Source: Phoronis australis (taxonomy: Eukaryota; Phoronida; Phoronidae). From it: 46,991 nucleotides of DNA. This document shows positions 1-11,893 of the stretch, piece by piece. Positions within the stretch are counted from its first letter, which is position 1. Each line of letters starts with the position of its first letter. A program made the position numbers and the translations under genes. Below the pieces are notes generated by a model. It had not been told where the DNA came from, did not search any database, and was given only the letters and a program-made list of their open reading frames with translations. The stretch spans positions 330,922 to 377,912 of the forward strand of contig NMRA01000169.1 of NCBI GenBank assembly GCA_002633005.1. Direction: 5' to 3'.

Positions 1-2348
1 CCCCCCCCCCCCCTAAAATTCTCCCAGAACACTCGAGTTAAAATATTTCTGGGCAATAGTCAGTTGCAAAGGTCACGGATTTTGAAAATCAGTTTGATGA
101 CCGTTATTCAGTGGAACGAACTGCTTCTCAGAATGCGGGCGACCATTTCTGTAGCTAACTAGCTGAGCACAACCTAGTGATGATTATGGCATTCTGATGC
201 TGGGCATGTAATTAAACCCAGTGAGCGCGGAGTATCATCAACAGAAACTGCATGGGTGCAGCAGATGCTCGCACTATAGGCCTACTCTTATGTTCGGCGA
301 CAAGATTAAGTGCTCCAGTAAGCTATTTCGTAACATAACTTGTAGTGGAAAAACTACTTCCATGCAATTTACGGCATTTGAAAATGTTGAAGTGTCCAGG
401 GTGATCGTGATCAAATGTTGATTGTCTTGGTGGACCTTTCTGCAAATCACCTAGTCATCCATATTCATATCTTCAGGTTTTAATTCGTTAATTCACCTGA
501 ACTACTATTAAATAAAATAATAATTTCTTTCACTAAGATACTCGGTAATAGCCCATGATTTGTCTACCCTTCAAGTCATATTGTTGTGAAGTCTACTGCA
601 AGTTTCATCAGCGATAAGCATTTTCCTTTTTTGTTCCCTGTATATCGTTCATCGACATTGGAAGTGCATCGTACCTCTTTCGTACACAAGTCACAACCAA
701 TTTTCGTAGGACAAATATGGTGGATTATCGTTGTGTTAACATATTCCCGCTACCACTGGCTGGAACTATTAGCTTGATTGACATGTCTGAACTATCCATA
801 TTGGAGACCTTAATAATAGATGTTCTGCATGTCAGCTGGTATCAAGGTAACAGCATTCAATAGAGGCTACAAAGTGAAATTCGCCAAAATATCTTACCAC
901 CATTTATCAAATTACCTTGAACGTTGCAGGAGTCCCCAAAGCGCAGAACTTTTGTCACCCGGCGGTTGGTGGTGCGTCCGAGGGAGTACGACTGCCAGTG
1001 TTACACCGTGGGAGTGACTATCTGGGTCGAAGTAAACCCTAGCATGTACTCAGAGAATTTCTTAGCACTAGTCCCTCTGGTATACACCGATGAGGCTAGC
1101 ATACATGTAGTTTTCCTTTGGTAACAACCTGTAGGGCCTAGACTAGGGGAGCTATAAAGGTATGTATGACCCCCTTTGTCATGGCAAAATAATGCCGCCG
1201 AAATGCTATTTTTAGAGTCTACGAAGACATTTTTTTTCAGAAAATAGAGATAGTTGCATCCAACCTGACAGCAACCTAGCCAACGCAAAAAATATGTGGA
1301 CACACTGGACATCTGAAGTTACGGTATATTTGGTAATGACCATAATAGTCGACAGTTTTTCATGTTAGAAACTTGTACTCGGCCTCCTCTGAACCCCTTG
1401 TTGAACATTTTAGTCCGGCCCGTCATTAAACCTGTGATTCGGAAGTGGCATTCCATGAGCGCTATTCTGTAACATAGAACTAGCATAAGTTTCAGAATGT
1501 TGGCCCTAAGGGTTGCTGCCAGAACAGACCTATGCTAGGCGACTTTTCACGAATAGTTTCGCTACGAAAGGATGACTTTCCTATTTAATCCCATTCCTAC
1601 AAAAAAAAAACATTTCGGGAGATAGAAGGTGTCAGGGTACCATTTTCCTACAATACTACAAATTTTACAGCAGCCAGGGTTTTAAAGTATTTAAAATTTT
1701 AAAACTCTGATCTGTTGTAATGTGTGCTCTTTCTTGAAAGCTGTCATGTCATCTCTTCTGCTGTTTCAAAATTAAGACGACAGCTTTGAAAGCTGAAAAA
1801 TACCAGTTACGAACAGGTGATTAGTGGAAATAAACTGCAACAAAAGGGTAGTGTTTTTGGACAAAAACTATTCAAAAGGGTGACGTTTTCACAAAACTCC
1901 TTACAAACCAAGGCCCGTTTTCGAACCCCACTCTAAATATGTGAGTATCTTATAATTTTCAGTTGCACCCCCCGCCCCTTCAAAAATACAGTAGCGATAC
2001 CCCGAGGTTGACTAGTCATTATTGTATTTATTCAATGTCCAAATTCAGGATTTCGTCTACGTGGCATGCAGTTTGGAAGCAGTGTCTAAACGATGATTAT
2101 TGGTTTGGAGGAGTTTCGTTGAATGTTTCGCTTAATTGTTTTGCCGGCATTTTCTGACACGTCACCCGCTGCCACAATCAATGACAGAGCCCAGCAGTCA
2201 CCGACGGCGAAGCAGACGACAAGAATCAATTGTTTCTGTGTGACCTGAACGAAAGTCGTATTAAGTGATGGCAATGATAATTAGAGCTTTTTAACTTGTG
2301 ACCAGCCGATCAATGAATCACGACAATTGAACAGCTACACGCATTATT
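1..2348. other. No gene recognised (left end)
   Basis: The stretch begins with a run of 13 C, probably a low-complexity tract or a sequence-end artefact. All open frames are short (about 110 codons or fewer) and resemble no family I know. I see no RNA gene, long repeat or transposon end here. A TAGGCCTA palindrome lies at 277-284. Confidence 0.6.
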
Positions 2349-4357
2349 GTAGATTCATTACTACTTGATTCGTACATATCGATTTAAGTTAGAGTCCACT
2401 GTCAGTCTGAAAGGGGTGCAAAGATATCGTTTCTGAAAAATTGAGGTAGGCCCTACTGTGAAAGGGAAGACGAAAATGCAAAATTCATTGCAAAGCAGTG
2501 TCGAATGCCAAAACGACATAAAGTATTCTTTTCAGGCTTACTTCATGCGAAGTCGCCGTTACCTCGACATAGTGTTTGCTTGATACCCTGGCACCCCTCA
2601 TCTCAACTTCTACCTCTTGATCAGTGTTGATCACTCTGCTCATACGTTTGGCCAGTTCGTATAGTGTACTGACGACAGCACGGAACGAGTTATATTAAGT
2701 CCATCCACACTCGTGATTAGATCGCCGAGAAAAATCACGAGTCAGTCTGTAGTCTCAAAAGCTACAACAGTTTGTGTGGAATCCCTATTCGGAGGTCTAT
2801 CTACAAGTCAACGACCAGACGGTGAGTAGAATACGAGCACTCTGTCACGGGATCTAATCGAGTATTTATGTTTTTAATAAACCTCTGGGACAATTCATTG
2901 CCAGAGTTCACTGTTATTATGTACATGACCTATATATAACTACATTGAGCTGAACTTGTGTAAAGGCGTCTTGTATGGGGCCTGTCTCGCCTGGTAGTCC
3001 CATGCACACCGACGAGTCGGTAACATTCATTAACAGCAGTCCCTCATTTTGAGAACCATTTTTCCACTGAATGACGGAAAACAAGCTGCTTTTCAAAATC
3101 CGGGTAGTCCAGTGACTGTTGCCGACGAATTGATGATGCTGGAATCAAAGTTCAAATTGAAGGTTTTAATTGTCTCGGTGTATGATCCAACACATAACAT
3201 GTGGACGGATGTACCACGAGGTCCTGCCAGTCGTTTATTGACTCGAACGTGTACGTAGTTTGTTATTATTTGGAAAACCTGTTGCAATAACCAGAACAAG
3301 TTCCCACTAGGTGTATGGCCATTGTGTATTCACGGACCCAACAATTATCAGTACGTGCACTCTGGTCATTTCGAAACACTTGAGCTCACTGGCAACTGAA
3401 CTCACACATATGGCCATACAATGTGAAAACACTGAACAATAATTTCTCAGTAGATAAAGACTTGGGAAAATACTACGCGATCCAACCAGATGCATACAAA
3501 CAGAGTCGTCGAACTGACTCAAAACATAGTTCTGACTTGTAAATAGGCCTATATTTATTTCACTGATGTCGTCTGCTTTGAACTTGAAATGACAGGCGGA
3601 ACTCCATTCTGTGCTGTAATAAGGCCCCATGTACATCGGTATTACATCTGTCCGTATCGCCTGTAATTAAACTTTCAACTTCAGGGCTTTGGACCCGTAC
3701 TAAAACAGAGGGGGATCTACAGGGGGGTTCACGGGGTTTAAACCCCCCCTCGGGACAGGATCAGAAATAAAAACTGGAAAAAAATCGCCAGAAAAACGAA
3801 ATTAGGTACTAAAAATCCCAAAAAATCTTACACGGGAGGAGGGAAACACTCTCGCGACCTTCCTTCTCCTCGGCGCTACGCGCCTCGGATTCTTTCGAAT
3901 CCTAAACCCCCCCTTACTGAAATCGTAGATCTGCCACTGTAAAATCTCAACGGAAAACGCAAACACGCCCACGGCCCGACTCTCTCAGGGATGTGAAGAA
4001 CCTGAGAGTAAAGGTCAACCCCTCATCTTCCGGTGTTACGCGATTGTCAAGGATCGTGTCTATATATACATAAGAAATTATAGTACGCGACAGATAAACA
4101 AATAATTTTTCTGCCTGGCTTTTTAGCTCATTGGTGTATCCAACCAGGCTACCAAGACAACAGATCTACTTAGATAGACAGATAGATAGATAAAACTTTA
4201 CTTAAAGTCGGGTCAAGGGTAAACAGTTGACAGTATTAGCGCAAGTACTATTTACCGACTATTAAAGAAACAAAAACGAGAGCTAATAAAACTATATACA
4301 CTATGCCTATAAAATGAAGACCTAGCAGTGTTTTACATACTATGCACACTATGGTAC
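2349..4357. repeat. Dispersed ~2 kb repeat A, copy 1
   Basis: This stretch matches 4950-6691 along its whole length, roughly 85% by eye with many small indels. The match starts at the shared motif GTAGATTCATT and ends at CACTATGGT. Its last ~370 bases (from the motif GAACCTGAGAGTAAAGGTC near 4000) recur a third time at 8898-9226. It contains a short GATA-type microsatellite (4168-4192). Copy 1 alone carries a 234 bp insertion at 3706-3939. No reading frame is conserved between copies, so I take it as non-coding. Its class is unknown; it may be a non-autonomous transposon or part of a segmental duplication. Confidence 0.75.
3706..3939. mobile_element. MITE-like insertion (hAT-type termini)
   Basis: The element starts CAGAGGGGGATCTAC. 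Its right end reads, on the opposite strand, CAGTGGCAGATCTAC, giving an imperfect 15 bp terminal inverted repeat with 12 matches. Next to the ends are G-rich and C-rich tracts of opposite sense. It is flanked by the direct repeat TAAAA (3701-3705 and 3940-3944), consistent with a target-site duplication. The related repeat copy at about 6309 lacks this insertion, so an approximate empty site is present in the same window. Termini of the type CAGNGGCGGATC are familiar from hAT-family non-autonomous elements; the usual 8 bp duplication is not fully visible, so the superfamily is tentative. Confidence 0.65.
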
Positions 4358-4949
4358 GAGAAAAATAACAAAGTATTTTCAATATCATTGTGGGATGACG
4401 CAACTTGCGCATGCAGTACAAGCATTACGTTCACAGGTGGCACTAAGAAAGTTTAGAACTTGTCTTTTAAAGCCTTGCAGACTCATTGTTTCTTGCGCAT
4501 GACCGCAGACTACGAATGACCTATGAACTCGAGACTTGTTGTGCCTGAAGAAAAACAAGTAATTGAGCTTGGTGCAAAATCAACAAGCAAGTCAATAGTC
4601 TCAAACAAAAACTCGCCAGTTCACACTCTTTATCACACCAATATCAGATAATAGTCGCTGGATGTACGGGATGCCGTACTACTGGCATTTTATAGGGTGT
4701 GCTCATCTCCAAACTTGTGCTTAAAAGTACGAGTTCCACACAAGGATGACTTCAAGAGAGAAGAAGAAAAATCAAAGTTAGTTTGTGTGGAGGACCTGGT
4801 ATATTGACGACGATATGGTGCATCCTGCTCGCTATTGGCACCACACCAACGAATCTGACTGTCCTTTCAGCGCCAGAAATGGCCATGTTCACTTTTGTCT
4901 CTCTTGCCTTAGGAATCGAACATGGAGGTTGACTAGTACCTTTGTACTA
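4358..4949. other. Spacer between repeat A copies
   Basis: This unique sequence lies between the two copies of repeat A. I found no recognisable reading frame, RNA gene or transposon terminus. Confidence 0.5.
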
Positions 4950-6691
4950 TGTAGATTCATTGCGAATTGATTCGTACATATCGATATAAGTTGGAGTCCA
5001 CTGCCTCGCTGTGAAAGGGGTGAAAAGATATCATTTCTCAAAAATTGAATAGTTGTGAGAGTGAAGACGAAAATGCAAAAATCAGTGCAAAGCAATGTCG
5101 AATGCCAATTCAGGCTTAATTCATGCGAAATCGTTGTTACCGGTGTTTGCCTGATATCCTGGCACCCCTTATCTCAACTTCTACCTTGGTCGGTCTCACC
5201 CCTTGATCACTCTGCTCTGACGTTTGGTCAGTTCGTATAGTGTACTGACGACAACACGGAACGAGTGACATAAAGTCCATCCACATTCGTGATTAGATCG
5301 CCGAGAAAAATCACGAGTCAAGTCTCACAAGCTGCTACAGTTTCTTTGGATTCCCTATTCGGAGGTCTATCTACAAGTCAACGATTAGACGGTGAGTAGA
5401 ATACGAGCACTCTGTGTTACGGGATCTAATCTAGTGTGGCTATTTATGCTTTTATGAATCTCTGGGACAATTCATTGTCAGAGTTCACAGTTATTGGGTT
5501 CATGACCTATATAACTATATTATGTACATGACCTATATAACTATATTGTTGAGCTGAACTTGTGTAAAGGCTTTTTCGACTATATGGGAGCCCCATGCAC
5601 ACTGACGAGTCGGTAACTGTCATTAACAGCAGTCCATTATTTTGAGAACAATTTTTTTTCGCTGAATGATGGACAACAAACTGCATGGTTCTCACAGTCC
5701 GCCGGGTCACATTGATTGCATGTTGCCGGCAAATGGATGCCGGGTGTTGTAATCAAAGTTCATACTGAAGGTCTTAATTGTCTCGGTGTATGATCCCACA
5801 CACAACATGTGGATGACGGACATAGTACGAGGTCCTGCCAATAGCTTATTGACTCGAACGTGTAGTTTGTTATTATTTTGAAAACGTGACCCTGTTGCAG
5901 TAACCAGAACAACTTCCCACTAGGTGTTTATTACCTTGATTATTTACGAACCCAACACAGTAGGTGAACTCATTTCGAAAACGTTACCTGAGCTCAGCTG
6001 AACTCACATATAAGGCCATACAATGTGAAAACACCGAACATTTCGCAGTAGATAAAGACTTGGGGAAAGTATTATGCGACCCATCCAGATGCATATGGTC
6101 TATAAACAAACAGAGTCGTCGAACTGACCCATAACATGGTTCTGACATGTCAATAAGCCAATATTTATTTCACTGATTCCGTTTGCTTTGAACTGGAAAT
6201 GACAGGCGGAACTCCATCCTGTGCTGTAATAAGGGCCCATGTACATCGGTATTACATCTGTCCGTATCGCGTGTAGTTAAACTTTCAACCTCAGGGCTTT
6301 GGACCCGTAATCTCAACTGAAAACACAAACACGCCCACGGCTCGACTCACTCAGGGATGTGGAGAACCTGAGAGTAAAGGTCAACCCCTTATCTTCCAGT
6401 GTTACGCGATTGTCAAGAATCCTGTTGATATATCCATAAGAAATTACAGTACTCGACAAACAAATATCTTTTTAGCCTGCAATCTCATTGGTGTATTCAA
6501 CAAGGCCTCCCAGACAACAGGTCTACTTAGACAGATAGATAGATTAAAGGGTTAACAGCTGACAGTACTAGCGCAAGTACTATTTACCGACTATTAAAGA
6601 AACAAAAACGAGAATTAATAAAACTACATACACTATGCTTATAATATAAAGACTTAGTAGTATTTTACATTATTATATATGCTCACTATGG
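4950..6691. repeat. Dispersed ~2 kb repeat A, copy 2
   Basis: This is the second copy of the repeat at 2349-4357. It is shorter because it lacks the 234 bp MITE and has other deletions. At its right end it runs directly into the reverse-transcriptase-bearing block (6692-8820). That combined segment is what is duplicated again at 8898-11331. Confidence 0.75.
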
Positions 6692-8820
6692 TTTGACTCA
6701 AGAACTTGTTGGGATTCACAAAACTCACCAATCCTTACGTCGTTACCCCCAAAACACGTACGGCTCACGCATTCATATCCACCGTTGTGACACGACTCAC
6801 GAACCGCACCACGACTGTGGCCCCTGCAAACATGACCCCTGCATATTTAAACAAGAACTCTTTATCTGTTCATCCACCTTGTTTTTGAAAATCCACAAAT
6901 TTAAGGTTGGTTACACCAATAAACTCTGAAGTGTTTTCCTGAGTCGCTGATCGGAGTTATGTCTTGTTGGGAAACGGGAATAAAACTTCTCCAGACCTTT
7001 TTGTAAAATGGCAAAATGAATGATAGCTTGGTAAGAAATCAACTTCAAACAGGATTTCTTACTGTTAGAAAATATGTCGGGCCTAGGTATTCTTACTGAG
7101 TGAAAATCTTTAATTGTGTAGATAAGTTGGCTAAAGACACTGACTTGTCGATAAGGTCGTACATAAATAGTTCCGAATAACAGCTGCTGGGTCTCCATAG
7201 AGCCCGACGTAAAAGCGGCGTGGTTATTCTACCTAGTCGTCGAACACGCTACTGCGTCTCGCTGGTTCCCTGCGTGTCCTCGACGGGGGAGCCCTTCCCC
7301 AGGGAATTAGCGAGGATGTTGCGTACTCGTACTGCGCATGGCTTAATCTAAACCAAGGGTTCGTGTTTTTAATAAGATCTTATTAATTGATTTTCATGGG
7401 GAATGCCAAAATCAAACAAAACATGTATGCAGCCGATCTGTTGTCTATCATGGTTCGGATACAGCCTGAAGAAGCTCATCCGTAAAAAAGACAGACACTA
7501 TAAGAAGTGCAATGTTCTCCATATTCATTGAAAAAAGAAACCTATCCTCCGAGACTACTTCCTCCACAACTCACTCCTGTCACCGCTGTGTGTTGCCAAA
7601 TCCCTATGCATTACTATCTCCATTAACCTGGAACTCTCACATCAATAAAACTGCTGCTTCTACCAACAACACCCTTGGATTTCTTAGACGGAAACTTCGG
7701 CACACCCTTCAGAAAATATAAGAAATAGCTGATGCCACTCTAGTCCGACCAACACTACAGTACGGCTCAACAGTATGGTCACCGCACATAAAACTTCCCT
7801 CATTTACAAGATTGAAGTGGTGCAGCGATTAGCTGCAAGATTTACCCTGAACAGAGATGATAATTCATCAGTCACAGAAATGCTTGCATCACTAAACTGG
7901 CAAACCCTTGAATACCGCCGCTACCTCTCTAAACTCTCCCCATTCAATACAATTGTTCACCAATCCATCGCCATTCCCAAAACCTACTTGTATCCCTTTA
8001 TAAGCACTCTCCACGAAAATGTCATAGCATGTACTTCATGACTCCTCAGCCAAGTGTCGCATAGAAAAGCTCCAAACTACCTTCTTCCCCTCCACAACAG
8101 TCTCCTGGAATAATTTACCTACTCACGTCATTGGTGCTGCCTCTCTGGATCACTTCCAGACAGCTCTCCTCTCATATTAGTTATCATTGCACTCCATGCA
8201 CACTGCAATGCATCCTCACACTAGATTCTTGTACACACACACCTCACCACTTCACTTAATCTGTAACATGAGCCACTTGAGGATCCTCGACTGCAAGATT
8301 TTAACTTTGAGTTTCCTCCAAGGGATCATGAGAAAATGGTTTGAGTAGCTCCAAGAAGGAACCGTTGAATAGAAGATTTAAATATTTTGCATGTCTTAAT
8401 TAAATGACTACAATATCGACTCAGGCAGCCGCAGTCTCCAGGTCACGTCTTGGTCTCGAGAATTTCAGCCCTGGTTCCACTGTAAGGTCGTAAAATTTGA
8501 TAATTTTAATTTCGTACTTGGGTGTACCTGAACATAGAAAAATCAATGTCGAGAAACCTGTTTAAAATAATTTTTCGAAGACAGAAACGAGAATTAGAAA
8601 ACTCGAAGAACCGAAAAATTGTTTTCCAATGCATGCCGGGCGAGATATAAACGTCGACTCTCTTCATCGTCGTAAGTTTGGGCTATGAAATAAACGCTAC
8701 TGAATTACCTGGAAAATGGCGGTCTCAGACTCAGGCTGGATCCGTGGAGCTGACCTGAAATTGATGAACCTCCAGTTTTCACAAGAGAAGGTTTATTGTA
8801 AAAGCCAAAATGTTAGTTGT
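6361..8820. repeat. 2.46 kb duplicated block, copy 1
   Basis: This block aligns nearly base for base (about 97% by eye, with small indels) with 8898-11331. The match starts at GGAGAACCTGAGAG and ends at ATGTTAGTTGT in both. It comprises the tail of repeat A and a segment with a decayed non-LTR retrotransposon end. The 76 bases after this copy (8821-8896) do not match what follows copy 2. An N at 8897 then separates the copies, so the duplication may be two unmerged alleles in the assembly rather than a real tandem repeat. Confidence 0.85.
7588..8180 (+). pseudogene. Non-LTR retrotransposon ORF2 C-terminal relic (Jockey/CR1 type), copy 1
   Basis: Pieces in different + frames line up with the region following the reverse-transcriptase catalytic core in Jockey/CR1-type ORF2 proteins. 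Seen in order: a LTWNSHINKTAAS segment followed by LGFLRRKLR (about 7620-7700); LVRPTLQYGSTVWSPH (about 7741-7788); then VVQRLAARFTLNRDD with TEMLASLNWQTLEYRRYLSK (about 7814-7935); and finally FFPSTTVSWNNLPTHVIGA with FQTALLSY and a stop at 8178-8180. Several frameshifts and stops break it. The catalytic core, endonuclease and ORF1 are not visible, as expected for a 5'-truncated dead copy. Confidence 0.75.
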
Positions 8821-8896
8821 TGTTACTGCAGACGCAATCATTCATATTGCCTGTGTATATTAGGTATTGTTCCTGTTGTACTCATTTTCAAGTACC

Positions 8897-8897
8897 N
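8897..8897. other. Assembly ambiguity (single N) at duplication junction
   Basis: A single N lies exactly where the second block copy begins at 8898. This is typical of a minimal gap placed between two contigs whose overlap was not merged. Confidence 0.85.
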
Positions 8898-11331
8898 GGA
8901 GAACCTGAGAGTAAAGGTCAACCCCTTATCTTCCAGTGTTACGCGATTGTCAAGGATCGTGTTGATTTATCCATAAGAAATTACAGTACTCGACAAACAA
9001 ATAATTTTTTAGCCTGCAATCTCATTGGTGTGTATTCAACAAGGTCTCCCACACAACAGGTCTACTTCGACAGATAGATAGATTAAAGGGTTAACAGCTG
9101 ACAGTACTAGCGCAAGTACTATTTACCGACTATTAAAGAAACAAAAACGAGAACTAATAAAACTACATACACTATGCTTATAATATAAAGACTTAGTAGT
9201 ATTTTACATTATTATGCTCACTATGGTTTGACTCAAGAACTTATTGGGATTCACGAAACTCACCAATCCTTACGTCGTTACCCCCAAAACACGTACGGCT
9301 CACGCATTCATATCCACCGTTGTGACACGACTCACGAACCGCACCACGACTGTGGCCCCTGCAAACACGACCCCTGCATATTTAAACAAGAACTCTTTAT
9401 CATATGTTCATCCACCTTGTTTTTGAAAATCCACAAATTTAAGGTTGGTTACACCAATAAACTCTAAAGTGTTTTCCTGAGTCGCTGATCGGAGTTATAT
9501 CTTGTTGGGAAACGGGAATAAAACTTCTACAGACCTTTTTGTAAAATGGCAAAATGAATGATAGCTTGGTAAGAAATCAAAACAGGATTTCTTACTGTTA
9601 GAAAATATGTCGGGCCTAGGTATTCTTACTGAGTGAAAATCTTTAATTGTGTAGATAAGCTGGCTAAAGACACTGACTTGTCGATAAGGTCGTACATAAA
9701 TAGTTCCGAATAACAGCTGCTGGGTCTCCATAGAGCCCGACGTAAAAGCGGCGTGGTTATTCTACCTAGTCGTCGAACAAGCTACTGCGTCTCGCTGGTT
9801 CCCTGCGTGTCCTCGACGGGGGAGCCCTTCCGCAGGGAATTAGCGAGGATGTTGCGTACTCGTACTGCGCATGGCTTAATCTAAACCAAGGGTTCGTGTT
9901 TTTAATAAGATCTTATTAATTAATTTTCATGGGGAATGCCAAAATCAAACAAAACATGTATGCAGCCGATCTGTTGTCTATCATGGTTCGGATACAGCCT
10001 GAAGAAGCTCATCCGTAAAATAGACAGACACTATAAGAAGTGCAATGTTCTCCATATTCATCGAAAAAAGAAACCTATCCTCCGAGACTACTTCCTCCAC
10101 AACTCACTCCTGTCACCGCTGTGTGTTGCCAAATCCCTATGCATTACTATCTCCATTAACTTGGAACTCTCACATCAATAAAACTGCTGCTTCTGATTTC
10201 TTAGACGGAACCTTCGACACACCCCTCAGAAAATATAAGAAATAGCTGGTGCCACTCTAGTCCGACAAACACTAGAGTACGGCTCAACAGTATGGTCACC
10301 GCACACAAAACTTCCCTTATTTACAAGATTGAAATGGTGCAGCGACGAGCTGCAAGATTTACCCTGAACAGACATGATAATTCATCAGTCACAGAAATGC
10401 TTGCATCACTAAACTGGCAAACCCTTGAATGATGCCGCTACCTCTCTAAACTCTCCCCATTCAATACAATTGTTCACCAATCCATCGCCATTCCCAATAC
10501 CTACTTGTATCCTTTATAAGCACTCTCCACGAAAATGCCATAGCATGTACTTCATGACTCCTCAACAAAGTGCCGCATAGAAAACCTCCAAACTTCCTTC
10601 TTCCCCTCCACAACAGTCTCCTGGAATAATTTACCTACTCACGTCATTGGTGCTGCTTCTTTGGATCACTTCCAGACAGACCTTGTCTCATATTAGTTAT
10701 CATTGCACTCCATGCACACTGCAATGCATCCTCACACTAGATTCTTGTACACACACACACCCCACTTCCTTTAATCTGTAACATGAGCCACTTGAGGATC
10801 CTCGACTGCAAGATTTTAACTTTGAGTTTCCTCCAAGGGATCACGAGAAAATGGTTCCAGTAGCTCCAAGAAGGAACCGTTGAATAGAAGATTTAAATAT
10901 TTTGCATGTCTTAATTAAATGACTACAATATCGACTCAGGCAGCCGCAGTCTCCAGATCACGTCTTGGTCTCGAGAATTTCAGCCCTGGTTCCACTAAGA
11001 TCGTAAAATTTATAATTTTAATTTCGTACTTGGGTGTACCTGAACATAGAAAAATCAATGTCGAGAAACCTGTTTAAAATAAATTTTCGAAGACAGAAAC
11101 GAGAATTAGAACACTCGAAGAACCGAAAACTTGTTTTCCAATGGATGCCGGGCGAGATAGAACCGTCGACTCTCTTCATCGTCGTAAGTTTGGGCTATGA
11201 AATAAACGCTACTGAATTACCTGGAAAATGGCGGTCTCAGACTCAGTCTGGATCCGTGGAGCTGACCTGAAATTGATGAACTCCAGTTTTCACAAGAGAA
11301 GGTTTATTGTAAAAGTCAAAATGTTAGTTGT
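8898..11331. repeat. 2.43 kb duplicated block, copy 2
   Basis: This is the second copy of 6361-8820, with scattered substitutions and short indels. For example, about 11 bases are missing in the retroelement part near 10195. It begins abruptly right after an N. Downstream it continues into the unique sequence upstream of the AADC gene. Confidence 0.85.
10121..10696 (+). pseudogene. Non-LTR retrotransposon ORF2 C-terminal relic, copy 2
   Basis: This is the counterpart of the relic at 7588-8180. It shows the same blocks in the same order: the RAARFTLNRHD region, LNWQTLE followed by a stop, SFFPSTTVSWNNLP and a terminal VSY stop at about 10694. Its disabling changes differ from those of copy 1, including a stop after LNWQTLE and a deletion around 10195. 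The two copies have therefore diverged as alleles or as separate loci. Confidence 0.75.
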
Positions 11332-11692
11332 ATTGAGTATTACTAAATCTATTGAATGAAGGAATATTTTCCTTGCGACAAGATGAACACTTAAAAAGAT
11401 ATGAAACCCTGTTTTGATGATTTTAGTCAACCCTTGTTCTGTTATCTGCTAATGCATCCTTGGCGTCGATCTTGAAAGACAAAAAGAGTGGTTTGACCTC
11501 TTGCGCGAAACAACGTGACGGGAGTTTCGAAAGTCACACGCCTTTAAGGGAAGTTTACGTTTGCGCAGGTAACGTTCGTCTCGGAGGGGACATTTGAGTT
11601 TACGAAGATACCCGATGTGTTTCAAATGGTTGGTATGCGGTTTAAATTCTGAAGATTTGAATATCTTTTTGCACATTTCGTAGGAGGTGATC
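11332..11692 (+). promoter_or_regulatory. Region upstream of the AADC start codon
   Basis: No clear TATA or CCAAT box is seen. The sequence just before the start codon, a pyrimidine-rich tract ending TTTCGTAG at 11683, would make a good 3' splice site. The ATG exon may therefore carry only about 9 bases of 5' UTR, with a non-coding first exon further upstream. The alternative is that transcription starts within this stretch. The sequence does not decide between them. Confidence 0.3.
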
Positions 11693-11893
11693 ATGGATTC
11701 GGAAGAATTTCGCCGGCGAGGCAAAGAGATGGTGGATTACGTGGCTGACTATTTGGACAACATCCGGGAACGACGAGTGTATCCCACTATCAAGCCGGGC
11801 TATCTCAGGAAACTTATACCCGAGGAAGCGCCGGTAGAGGGCGAGAACTGGGATGACGTCGTAAAGGATATCGAAAGAGTCATTATGCCCGGG
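11693..11893 (+). CDS. DDC: AADC exon 1 (residues 1-67)
   Basis: The exon starts at ATG 11693 in a good context (GATCATGG) and encodes the conserved N-terminal helix region beginning [20 protein letters not shown]. It ends ERVIMPG before the donor GTAAGT. The first residues match the family start almost exactly, which fixes the start codon. An in-frame GTG two codons upstream is not needed. Confidence 0.95.
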
